From: Olsenella sp. An270
GTDB taxonomy: Bacteria; Actinomycetota; Coriobacteriia; Coriobacteriales; Atopobiaceae
Assembly: GCF_002159735.1 (NCBI RefSeq)
Contig: NZ_NFJF01000003.1
Location: 62,001 to 126,000, forward strand
DNA: 64,000 nucleotides
Direction of reading: 5' to 3'
Under the pieces are notes generated by a model. It ran no database searches. It had not been told where the DNA came from and saw only the letters and a list, made by a program, of their open reading frames with translations. Below are positions 44,072 through 52,118 of the stretch, piece by piece. Positions within the stretch are counted from its first letter, which is position 1, and every line of letters starts with the position of its first letter. Both the position numbers and the translations under genes were made by a program.

Positions 44072-44956
44072 CTACTCGGGGCGGACGAGCTCCAGGAACC
44101 GACGCGCGGCGTCGCCGAGGGGGACGTTGCGCTTCCAGGCGAGGTCAATGACCGAGACGAGCGGCGGGAAGAGCAGGCGAAACTCCAGTCCCGTGCCCGG
44201 GCCCACGGTCGTGAGTCCGTCGAAGGAGATCATGCGGCCCACGCCCTCGCGAACGAGCAGGGCGCCGTTGTAGGAGAGGTTATAGGTCGCCGCGATGTCG
44301 GCCTCGCCAGCGCGCTCGCCAAACCACGTGGCGAGAAGCCAAGTGAGCTTGTCGCCCTTGGCGTGGCGCTCTGGCACGACGAGCGGCTCGCCGAGAAGGT
44401 CGGCGGGGCTCACGGCCTCGCGCGTGACCAGCGGGTCGTCGTCGCGCATGAGCACGCCCCAGGCGTCGGTGGGGGAGAGGCGCAGGTGTGCGTAGCGGTC
44501 CACGTCGGGGTAGCTCATAAGCACGGAGAAGTCGTCGACGCCGTGCTCCAGGCGCTCGGTAAGGTCCGGCGCGTTGCCGCTGTGCAGGTGGAAGCGCACA
44601 CCGGGGTACTTCTCGCGAAAGGCGCGCACGTGGCGAGCAATCACACGCAGGCCCTCGGACTCGCCGGCGCCGATGAAGACGTCGCCCTCTACGATGTCCT
44701 CTCCGTGAGTGAGGTCAGAGGTGGTCTGGTCCGCGAGGCCGACGATCTCCTGCGCACGGCGTCGCAGGTAGAGACCCTGCTCGGTGGGCGTGACACTGCG
44801 GCTGTGGCGTTCGAGGAGTGGGGTGCCGAGCTCGCGCTCCAGCGCCGCGATCTGCCGGGAGAGCGCGGGCTGCGTCACGTGCAACGCCTCGGCGGCGCGC
44901 GACATCGTGCCGTGCTCGCAGACGGCGAGGAAGTAGCGCAGCGTGCGGAGTTCCAT
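44072..44956 (-). CDS. LysR-family transcriptional regulator
   Basis: The 294-residue protein has the LysR winged helix ('LRYFLAVCEHGTMSRAAEALHVTQPALSRQIAALERELG', residues 4-42) and an effector domain. ATG 44956 is used; GTG 44962 is two codons upstream. The divergent cyclophilin-like/aldo-keto reductase/CMD-cupin genes are the evident target, with a palindromic site in the gap at 44977-44992. Confidence 0.93.
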   Translation of the reverse strand: MELRTLRYFLAVCEHGTMSRAAEALHVTQPALSRQIAALERELGTPLLERHSRSVTPTEQGLYLRRRAQEIVGLADQTTSDLTHGEDIVEGDVFIGAGESEGLRVIARHVRAFREKYPGVRFHLHSGNAPDLTERLEHGVDDFSVLMSYPDVDRYAHLRLSPTDAWGVLMRDDDPLVTREAVSPADLLGEPLVVPERHAKGDKLTWLLATWFGERAGEADIAATYNLSYNGALLVREGVGRMISFDGLTTVGPGTGLEFRLLFPPLVSVIDLAWKRNVPLGDAARRFLELVRPE

Positions 44957-44976
44957 GAGCACCTCATTATATTTAG

Positions 44977-44992
44977 TAATACCACAGTATTA
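44977..44992. promoter_or_regulatory. Probable LysR operator
   Basis: TAATACCACAGTATTA is a perfect 6+4+6 palindrome containing the LysR T-N11-A pattern, within a longer AT-rich symmetric stretch, 21 bp before the LysR start. Confidence 0.65.
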
Positions 44993-45031
44993 ATTATAAG
45001 CAATTGTGCCTCATTCAGCTTCGTCCGAGAA

Positions 45032-45060
45032 TGTGGAAAAGAGACAGTCCCTTTTCCACA
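45032..45060. repeat. GGGAC-loop palindrome before the cyclophilin-like gene
   Basis: TGTGGAAAAG (45032-45041) and its complement (45051-45060) enclose AGACAGTCC. Read on the minus strand the loop is GGACTGTCT, preceded by AAAAGG, resembling the loop of the palindrome at 13891-13919. It lies in the 5' leader and could affect expression. Confidence 0.6.
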
Positions 45061-45072
45061 GGGGAGGCGAAC

Positions 45073-45441
45073 GTGAGGGTTGAGCTGCGGATAGGCGAGG
45101 TCGTGCTGCCGGTGGAGCTGAACGGGTCCACAGCCGCCCAGACCTTTGCCGCCCACCTGCCGCAGACGCTCCGCATGAGCGTCTCGAGCGTGGGGTGCTG
45201 CGGGCAGCCGGGCTTCTCGCTGCCGTGCGACGCGACCGACGTCCACCCTGGCTGGTCCGACGGCGACCTCAACTACAAGCCCGAGGGCGACTGGCTCGCG
45301 CTCTTCTTTGACGACGAGCGCAACTCCGCACGCTACGGCGGCCAGGTCACGTTGGGCCACGCGGTGGGTCCGCTCGACGCGTTGCGTGAGCTCGAGGGGT
45401 TCCACGACGCATTCATTGCCATCTCGGAACAGGGGAGGTAG
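45073..45441 (+). CDS. Cyclophilin-like-fold protein
   Basis: The 122-residue product resembles the small cyclophilin-like domain (Cyclophil_like2) often found beside flavodoxins and aldo-keto reductases, with 'ELNGSTAAQTFAAHLPQTL' early and 'GDLNYKPEGDWLALFFDDERNS' in the middle. Whether it isomerises proline is not known. GTG 45073 follows GGGGAGG. The aldo-keto reductase gene starts 3 bp after its stop, indicating an operon. Confidence 0.8.
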   Translation: MRVELRIGEVVLPVELNGSTAAQTFAAHLPQTLRMSVSSVGCCGQPGFSLPCDATDVHPGWSDGDLNYKPEGDWLALFFDDERNSARYGGQVTLGHAVGPLDALRELEGFHDAFIAISEQGR

Positions 45442-45444
45442 ACC

Positions 45445-46464
45445 ATGCAGTACACGACGCTCGGACACTCTGGAATCACCATCCCGCGCCTCTGCCTCGG
45501 CGGCATGAGCTTTGGCGCGCCCTCGGCGGACTTCCACCAGTGGACGATTGGCCCGGACGAGACGCGCGCGGTGATCAAGCGAGCGCTCGAACTAGGCGTG
45601 AACTTCATCGACACGGCTAACTGCTACGCGCACGGCACGAGCGAGGAGTATATCGGCGCCGCCCTGCGCGAGCTGGGCGTGCCGCGCGACCAGGTGGTTC
45701 TCGCCAGCAAGGTCTTCTTCAACGAGGGCGGCCTCTCTCGCGAGGCGATCAACCGCGAGATCGACGGCACGCTCCGGCGCCTCCAGACCGACTACCTGGA
45801 CCTCTACATCATCCACCGCTTCGACTACGAGACGCCCGTCGAGGAGACCATGGAGGCGCTCGACGCCCTCGTGCGCGCGGGCAAGGTGCGCGCCCTCGGC
45901 GCGAGCGCGATGTACGCCTACCAGCTGCACAACATGCAGAACGTAGCCGCCCAGAACGGGTGGACGCCCTTCTCGTCCATGCAGTGCCACTACAACCTGC
46001 TCTACCGCGAGGACGAGCGCGAGATGATTCCCGTGTGCCGCCAGTTTGGCATGGCGCTCACGCCGTACAGCCCGCTCGCGTCCGGGCACCTGTGCCGACC
46101 GACCTGGGATTCCGCGTCCAAGCGCTCGACGACCGACGCCACGATGCGCAACAAGTACGATGCGGACCGCGAGCGCGACATGCCCATCGTCGCGCGCGTG
46201 TCCGAGCTGGCCGAGAAGCACGACGTGCCCATGTCGCGCATCGCGCTCGCCTGGCACTGGGCACGTGGCGTGGAGGCGCCCATCGTGGGCTGCTCCAAGC
46301 CCGAGCGCGTGGACGACGCGGCGGCCGCGCTCGACGTGGCGCTCACGTCCGAGGAGATCGCCTACCTCGAGGAGCCTTACGTGGCGCATGAGCTTGTGGG
46401 CCCGGCGGCTCGTCCCGGCGAGAAGCCCCTTGCGGGCACCACGAACCCAAACGCGAAGAACTAA
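45445..46464 (+). CDS. Aldo/keto reductase
   Basis: The 339-residue TIM-barrel NADPH-dependent reductase shows '[21 protein letters not shown]' with the catalytic Asp and Tyr, the Lys in 'VVLASKVFF', the His in 'YIIHRFD' and 'IVGCSKPERVDDA' at the cofactor site. It belongs to the YajO-like/AKR11-13 type group. It is very similar to the reductase at 56679. It is in the LysR-controlled cluster and acts on an unidentified carbonyl compound. Confidence 0.93.
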   Translation: MQYTTLGHSGITIPRLCLGGMSFGAPSADFHQWTIGPDETRAVIKRALELGVNFIDTANCYAHGTSEEYIGAALRELGVPRDQVVLASKVFFNEGGLSREAINREIDGTLRRLQTDYLDLYIIHRFDYETPVEETMEALDALVRAGKVRALGASAMYAYQLHNMQNVAAQNGWTPFSSMQCHYNLLYREDEREMIPVCRQFGMALTPYSPLASGHLCRPTWDSASKRSTTDATMRNKYDADRERDMPIVARVSELAEKHDVPMSRIALAWHWARGVEAPIVGCSKPERVDDAAAALDVALTSEEIAYLEEPYVAHELVGPAARPGEKPLAGTTNPNAKN

Positions 46465-46509
46465 CCAAAACGGGCGCCCGCCTGGGCACTCAGAGGAAAG
46501 GAGAACAAC

Positions 46510-47259
46510 ATGGCAGTGAAGCAGACGGCGGGTCGGGACCAGCTGGGAGAGCTCGCCCCCAAGTTCGCGCAGCTCAACGACGACGTGCTCTTTGGCGAGG
46601 TGTGGAGCCGCGAGGAAGCGCTCAGCCTCAAGATGCGCTCGATCGTGACCGTGGTGACGCTCGTGGCCAAGGGCATGGTGGACAGCTCGTTCGAGTACCA
46701 CATGGCCACGGCGCGCAAAAACGGCGTCACGCGTGAGGAGATGGCGGAGATCCTCACCCACGAGGCGTTCTACGCGGGCTGGCCCAACGCGTGGGCGGCC
46801 TTCCGCGTGGCCCTCAAGGTCTACGGGGACGAGGCAGACGCTGGCGAGGGGACGTCCTTCTCGCCCATGTTCGGCCTGGGCGCACCCAACGACGCATATG
46901 CCCAGTACTTCATTGGCAACTCGTACCTCAACCCGCTGACCAGCGCCGCGGAGTGCGGCGTCGGCCTCGCCAACGTCACCTTTGAGCCGGGCTGCCGCAA
47001 CAACTGGCACGTTCACCACGCCGACAAGGGCGGCGGACAGATCCTCGTCTGCACCGACGGTCGCGGCTGGTACCAGGAGTGGGGCAAGGACCCGCAGGAG
47101 CTCACGCCGGGCACTGTCGTGGTGATCCCTGAGGGCGTGAAGCATTGGCACGGTGCCGCGCGCGACAGCTGGTTCTCCCACATCGCCTTCGAGGCGCCGG
47201 GCGAGAACTGCACGAACGAGTGGCTCGAGCCCGTCGCGGACGAGGACTACCCCGCGTAG
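46510..47259 (+). CDS. Carboxymuconolactone decarboxylase-like/cupin fusion protein
   Basis: The 249-residue protein joins an N-terminal CMD/AhpD-fold domain (residues 25-105, 'HMATARKNGVTREEMAEILTHEAFYAGWP') to a C-terminal cupin (about 145-235). The cupin has its metal-binding motif 'NNWHVHHADKGGGQILV' and a second His in 'PEGVKHWHGA'. The redox Cys pair of AhpD is absent. GAAAGGAG precedes ATG 46510. It is the last gene of the reductase cluster. Such fusions are common but poorly characterised. Confidence 0.9.
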   Translation: MAVKQTAGRDQLGELAPKFAQLNDDVLFGEVWSREEALSLKMRSIVTVVTLVAKGMVDSSFEYHMATARKNGVTREEMAEILTHEAFYAGWPNAWAAFRVALKVYGDEADAGEGTSFSPMFGLGAPNDAYAQYFIGNSYLNPLTSAAECGVGLANVTFEPGCRNNWHVHHADKGGGQILVCTDGRGWYQEWGKDPQELTPGTVVVIPEGVKHWHGAARDSWFSHIAFEAPGENCTNEWLEPVADEDYPA

Positions 47260-47349
47260 ACTGCCTCCGAAGGATGCCGAGAAGGACCGCGTCGTCCGCA
47301 GGCCCGCGCGCTAGAATGCTGTCGTTTTGCCGGGCGGCACGGGGGCGCA

Positions 47350-48389
47350 ATGCAACATCGGACGCGTGCGGGCGCGGGTCGTATCGCGCTCTTCGACAAC
47401 ATCAAGGGACTGCTCATCATCCTCGTGGTGGTGGGCCATGTGGCGCATCCCGTCCACAACGACAATGAGGCCATAAGCTGCCTCTTCGACGTCATCTACC
47501 TCTTCCACATGCCGCTGTTCGTCTTTGTCTCGGGCCTCTTTGCCAAACACGCGAAAAACGAACGGGGGGGGTTAACCCAAACCGCATCCTCTCGTTTGCC
47601 CTTCTCGCCGCGCTCTACCAGCTTGCGCTCATGCTGATCAACGGGGCCAGCCTCACCCTGGGGCGCTTCCTGCAGTTCACGTCCGCCCCGTGGTACCTGC
47701 TCGCGATGGCGTACTGGTACGCGGCGGCACCTCTGCTCGCGCGGCTCGGCTGGAAGCGGGGCATGGCGCTTGCCCTGGTGCTCTCGTACGCGAGCGGCTT
47801 TGTCGACCTCTCTGACGGCCTGCTGGCGATCAGCCGCTCGCTCGCGTTCCTGCCGTGGTTCGCCGCCGGTCTCTACTGCCCCGTCGAGCGCGTCGTCGTC
47901 CTCAAGGAGAGTCGCTCGCGCGCCGTCCGTGCGGCCCTCGCCGCCGCCGTGGCCCTCGCCGCGGCCATCGCCCTCGCACGCGTGCTGGACGAACACGCCT
48001 ACGACTGGTTCTTCCAGATGGTCTACGGCGACAACCCCTACCGCGCGCTGCCGCTCGACCTCCTCGGCAAGGCGGTGGCGACCGCGATCGCGCTCGTCTT
48101 CTCCGCCGCGGTCCTGCGGCTCGTCCCGTCGCGCCGCAGCCGGCTCACCGTGCTCGGAGAGCGCACGCTGGGCATCTACGTGGGGCACCGGCTCGTCCGC
48201 GCGTGGCTCACGTTCCGGACGCCCCTCTACGAGCAGCCCGTCCTTCTCGACCCGCTCTGGGGCACCCTCATCGTCCTGGGCCTCTCTGCCGTCATCGTCG
48301 CGGCGTGCAGCGTGCCCGCCCTGACGGCCGGGCTCAACCGGATCCTGCGTCGCCGCTGGCTGCCCGAGGGCGGCGCGGGCCGCGGCTAG
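47350..48389 (+). pseudogene. Membrane acyltransferase-3 protein, out of frame at a G8 tract (possibly phase-variable)
   Basis: The first frame gives 'RIALFDNIKGLLIILVVVGHVAHPVHN' and two helices of an acyltransferase-3 domain, then runs into a G8 tract at 47564-47571 and ends in nonsense at 47637. The rest of the protein, 'VNPNRILSFALLAALYQLALMLINGASLTLGRF' onward with further helices, is open in another frame to 48389. One extra G (or two fewer) would join them into a protein of about 346 residues. Slipped-strand switching of a surface-acylating enzyme is likely; a sequencing error in the tract is the alternative. Confidence 0.8.
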
Positions 48390-48658
48390 GCCAGAAGGCC
48401 GGCGTGCTCCGGGTGCTTCTCGAACCACTTCACGGCGTAGGAGCACGTGGGGCGCACGTAGTAGCCGCTCGCGGCGATGCTCGCCACGGCACGGCCCATG
48501 AGCTGGCCCGCGACGCCCTGCCCGCGCAGACTCTCGTCCACGAAGGTGCGGTTGATCTCAACGACGCCGGGCTCCACCACGGGGAAGGTCACCTCGGCCA
48601 GCACGTTCCAGCTGTCGTCCAGGTACTGAATGCGGTCGCGCTCCATCACAAGGTCCAT
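48386..48658 (-). CDS. Small GNAT acetyltransferase-like protein (YjdJ/NATD1 type)
   Basis: The 90-residue product is a compact GNAT domain with 'INRTFVDESLRGQGVAGQLMGRAV' carrying the acetyl-CoA R-x-x-G-x-A/G loop. The family is short by nature. Substrate unknown. Its TAG shares CTAG (48386-48389) with the stop of the convergent acyltransferase gene. Confidence 0.9.
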   Translation of the reverse strand: MDLVMERDRIQYLDDSWNVLAEVTFPVVEPGVVEINRTFVDESLRGQGVAGQLMGRAVASIAASGYYVRPTCSYAVKWFEKHPEHAGLLA

Positions 48659-48760
48659 GACGTCTCCTTATGCCAGTGGTCCAACACGGCTATTGTCTCA
48701 CACCACAACGGGTAGAACCTCCAACGAGGGCGCATTGGCGTCGGCGGGCGGAGGCATACC

Positions 48761-49690
48761 ATGGCACGGGCTTGGCACATCGCAAACGGGCATCTCGCGA
48801 CGGGCGAGAAGGACGGCGGGCACGTCGCCACCCTCCTGCGCCTGGAGGAGGCGCAGGCGCGCCCGCTCTCCCACACGCAGCGCGAGGTCCTCGAGCAGCT
48901 CGAGCACGCCGCGATGCCCTTTCTGGAGCGCACGTCCACCGGGGCGGCGGGACTTGTGGTCACGCCGAGCGGACGGAGGCGCTTCGGCTTCATCCTCACC
49001 CCCGCCGAGCTGGTGCTCATTGACGACGGGGACGTCTGTGCCACAGCGCTCGGCCGCGCCGTGGAGGATAGGACACACGTCGAGGGGCCTGCCGGCGCCC
49101 TCTGCGCGCTTCTCCGCGAGCTGCTGCGCGATCACCCGGTGCGTCTCTCTCGCATGCGCGAGGACTTCGAGCTGATGGAGCAGCAGGTCCTGGAGGGCCG
49201 CGAGCGCCCGGATAGGCGCAAGATGATGGAGGACTCGCGCCGCATGCTCGGGCTCGACACGTTCTACCAGGGCATGTCCGACCTCGCCTCGGAGCTTGCC
49301 GAGGACGACTCCGGCCTCGTGGCGCCGGCGGACCGCGCGCGGCTCCGCTCGCTCGGGCGCCTGCTGGGCCGGCTTGCCACGCGCCTGGAGTCGCTGCAGG
49401 ACTACAGCCTGCAGGTGCACAGTCTCTACCAGGAGTCCATCGACGTGCGGCAGAACAACGTCATGCAGTGGCTCACGGTGGTGACCACGATCGTGATGCC
49501 GCTCACCTTTGTCACCGGGTGGTACGGCATGAACTTCCCGCACATGGCGCTCTTTGACGTGCCGTGGGGCTACGTCGCGGTGATCGCGGTGTGCGTGGTG
49601 ATCGTGGCCGTCGAGGTGGCGTTCTTCTGGCACCATGGCTGGCTGAGCTTTGGCGAGCGGCGCCACGGGGGCGGCGAGCGGCGAGGTTGA
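48761..49690 (+). CDS. CorA-like divalent cation transporter
   Basis: The 309-residue protein has a large cytoplasmic domain (about 240 residues, with long helices near 120-230) followed by two membrane helices at the C-terminus. The sequence 'GWYGMNF' ends the first helix, which is the GMN signature of CorA channels (about residue 255). It probably mediates Mg or other divalent metal flux. GGCGGAGG precedes ATG 48761. Single gene. Confidence 0.9.
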   Translation: MARAWHIANGHLATGEKDGGHVATLLRLEEAQARPLSHTQREVLEQLEHAAMPFLERTSTGAAGLVVTPSGRRRFGFILTPAELVLIDDGDVCATALGRAVEDRTHVEGPAGALCALLRELLRDHPVRLSRMREDFELMEQQVLEGRERPDRRKMMEDSRRMLGLDTFYQGMSDLASELAEDDSGLVAPADRARLRSLGRLLGRLATRLESLQDYSLQVHSLYQESIDVRQNNVMQWLTVVTTIVMPLTFVTGWYGMNFPHMALFDVPWGYVAVIAVCVVIVAVEVAFFWHHGWLSFGERRHGGGERRG

Positions 49691-49747
49691 TAAGCGCCCA
49701 CAGGAGGGGTATAACAGCGCGCATCAGGTTCGTCTGAGGAGGCTCGC

Positions 49748-50440
49748 ATGGCTGGCTTGGACTACACGACGCGCGACAAGGCCCTGTGGGGCGCGCTGGC
49801 CGCCCTGTGCCTGGCAAGCGCGGCTGCCTACGTCCTCTGGGCGCTCCCCGCGATGCCGGAGACGGTGCCCACGCACTGGGGCGTGGACGGCACGGCTGAC
49901 GGCTGGGACAGCAAGGGTTCCACGATTCTCATGGGCGCTCTCATGCCGCTTTTGATCCTGGCGCTGCTCTTCGCGGTCCCTCACCTCGACCCGCGCGGCG
50001 CGAGCTTCAACCGCTTCAAGGGCGTCTACCAGGGATTCTCGGCTGCTTTCACGGTGTTCATGGTCGTCGTGGCGTGGATCACACCGCTCTCGGCGCTCGG
50101 CGTCCTCCCGACGACGGGCGGCTCAGTCGTCAACATCATCGTCTTTGGCTTCCTGGGCCTCCTGTTCGTGGGCCTCGGCGTGGTGATGCCGCGCATCGAG
50201 CCCAACTACACCTTCGGCGTGCGCCTGCCCTGGACGCTCGCGGACCCGGAGAACTGGCGTCGCACGCATCGCTTCGCGGGCCCGGTCTTCGTGGTCATGG
50301 GCGTGGTCACGGTCGTCTCGGCCCTTCTCGCCTCTGCGGCGCCCGAGCTCACGCTGGTCGTGCTGCTCGCGGCCCTTCTCGGCGGCGTGGCGCTCGTCGC
50401 GCTCTACAGCTTCCTGCTCTGGAAGGGCGTCGTCCGCTAG
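49748..50440 (+). CDS. SdpI/DUF1648 family membrane protein
   Basis: The 230-residue protein has about six membrane helices and a DUF1648 segment ('ALPAMPETVPTHWGVDGTADGW') near residue 35. It also has the SdpI C-terminal part with 'NYTFGVRLPWTLADPENWRRTHRFAGPVFVVMG'. SdpI of Bacillus is the immunity protein against the SdpC peptide, but most homologues have no known partner, and none is next to this one. GAGGAGG leads to ATG 49748. Confidence 0.88.
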   Translation: MAGLDYTTRDKALWGALAALCLASAAAYVLWALPAMPETVPTHWGVDGTADGWDSKGSTILMGALMPLLILALLFAVPHLDPRGASFNRFKGVYQGFSAAFTVFMVVVAWITPLSALGVLPTTGGSVVNIIVFGFLGLLFVGLGVVMPRIEPNYTFGVRLPWTLADPENWRRTHRFAGPVFVVMGVVTVVSALLASAAPELTLVVLLAALLGGVALVALYSFLLWKGVVR

Positions 50441-50444
50441 GCGC

Positions 50445-51947
50445 TCACACCTCCCGCACGCGCCCGTCACGAACCTCCCAGGTTCGACCCGTGCAGGCAT
50501 CGAGAAACCGCCGGTCGTGGCTCACCAGCACGAGCGCGCCGGGGTAGGCGGCGAGCGCGCGCTCGAGTGCCTCGGTCGAGTGCAGGTCCAGGTGGTTGGT
50601 GGGCTCGTCCATGACGATGAGCGCGGGGTGGCGCAGGATGCCCTCCGCCAGCATGAGCTTGCGCAGCTCGCCGGGGCTCGTGCGGCCGCCCTCGAGGATG
50701 CGGTCCGGGTCGGAGTTGAGCTGCGCCACCGTGGAGAGCACGCGCCCGCGGTCGGCCGAGCTCAGCGCGGCCACGCGCCCCACCATGGCCTCGCGCGCCT
50801 CCGCCGGTAGCTCCTGCGGGATGTCCAGCACCTCCACGCCCTGTCCCGCGTCCTCCGCCTGGGCGAGAAGAACCCGCAGGTGTGCGAGGAGCGTGGACTT
50901 GCCGGCGCCGTTGGGCCCGATGACGCCCACGTGGTCGCGACTCCCCACCCAGAGCTCGGGGACCTGGAGCGCGCCCTCCGGGCCGCAGGGGATGGTTGCG
51001 GCGGGGACGTGCAGCACGGTGCGGCGGCGCGAGGGCTCGGCGTCGACCCAGAGGTCGCCGTCGTAGCGCTTGGCCACGCGCGCGGCTGCCAGGCGCTCCC
51101 GCGCGGCGGCCACCCGAGCGTCCATCTGCGAGGAGAGGCGTCCCGCCTGCCCGTCCTTGCCGGTGTAGACCGCGAGGTCGATCTTGCCGCGCGCGTCGCG
51201 GTCGCGCGGGTCCAGTCCGCGCTTGCTGCGCCGCGCGTCGGCGCGCGCCGCCTCGTGGGCCCGCGCGTCCTTCTCGGCGGAGAGGCGGGCCAGCTCGCGC
51301 TTGGCGCTCGCCCGCTCCGCCACGGCCGTCGCGCGCTCGAGCTCGGCCTGGCCGTGCGCCGCGCTGTAGCCGCCCGGCCGCACGACGATGCCCCCGGGCT
51401 CGAAGGACGCGCAGCGCTCGGCGAGAAGGTCCACGAGGTCGCGGTCGTGGCTCACGAGGATCCCGATGCCGCGGAAGCGCCCGAGCGCCGCACCCAGCTG
51501 CGCGCGGGCGTCCGCGTCCAGGTGGTTGGTCGGCTCGTCGGCCACGAGCACGTCTGGGCGGCCCCAGAGGGCAACCGCCACCTGCAGCTTCTTGCGCTCG
51601 CCAAAGGAGAGCTCGTCAAAGCGCCAGGGCATGTCGTCCTCTATGCGGAAGGCCTCGCGCAGCTCGCGGGCCTCGCGGCCGTAGTCCAGCGCAAAGTCGG
51701 CGAGCCCCTCGGGCGGCTCGTCGGCGTCCTGGGCCACGTAGGCGCAGACCAGCCCGCGCGTGACGGAGCCCGCGTCCGGCTCAATGAGGCCGCAGGCGAT
51801 CTTGGCCAGCGTGGTCTTGCCGCAGCCGTTGTCGCCCAGAAGCGCGGTCCAGCCGGCGGGGAAGGTGATGGTGACGTTGTTGGGCACGGCCTCGCGGGCC
51901 GCGGGATAGGCGTAGCGCACGCCGGAGAGCACAAGCTGCATAGACAT
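50445..51947 (-). CDS. ABC-F family ATPase
   Basis: The 500-residue protein has two nucleotide-binding domains without membrane segments: Walker A 'LGDNGCGKTT' and 'IGPNGAGKST', signatures 'LSFGERKK' and 'TSPGELRK', and Walker B ending 'DEPTNHLD' in both. The linker between them ('ERASAKRELARLSAEKDARAHE') is a charged helix. ABC-F proteins act on the ribosome; several protect it from antibiotics. Start 51947 is weakly supported. A small hairpin (51956-51988) next to the start could serve leader-based control. It is divergent from a Tet(M)-like gene. Confidence 0.9.
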   Translation of the reverse strand: MSMQLVLSGVRYAYPAAREAVPNNVTITFPAGWTALLGDNGCGKTTLAKIACGLIEPDAGSVTRGLVCAYVAQDADEPPEGLADFALDYGREARELREAFRIEDDMPWRFDELSFGERKKLQVAVALWGRPDVLVADEPTNHLDADARAQLGAALGRFRGIGILVSHDRDLVDLLAERCASFEPGGIVVRPGGYSAAHGQAELERATAVAERASAKRELARLSAEKDARAHEAARADARRSKRGLDPRDRDARGKIDLAVYTGKDGQAGRLSSQMDARVAAARERLAAARVAKRYDGDLWVDAEPSRRRTVLHVPAATIPCGPEGALQVPELWVGSRDHVGVIGPNGAGKSTLLAHLRVLLAQAEDAGQGVEVLDIPQELPAEAREAMVGRVAALSSADRGRVLSTVAQLNSDPDRILEGGRTSPGELRKLMLAEGILRHPALIVMDEPTNHLDLHSTEALERALAAYPGALVLVSHDRRFLDACTGRTWEVRDGRVREV

Positions 51948-52118
51948 CTCTTCTCTGGCGAGGTGCCGGGTGGGCGTTCTTCTCGCCATCAGGGGTTTCT
52001 TGGCCGAGGATGTCTAGCGGATGCGCACGGCTCCGGGTCCTTTCGACGGGGCTACGACGCCGCCAGTATACCCTATGATGAGACGGGTTCATTGGTTGTA
52101 GCCAGAGGGGGAGGTCGC

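Noticed and set aside
50880-52118. N-terminal extension of the Tet(M)-like protein by over 400 residues
   Set aside because: It is antisense to the ABC-F gene, and GTG 52119 has a strong ribosome-binding site right before the conserved GTPase start.
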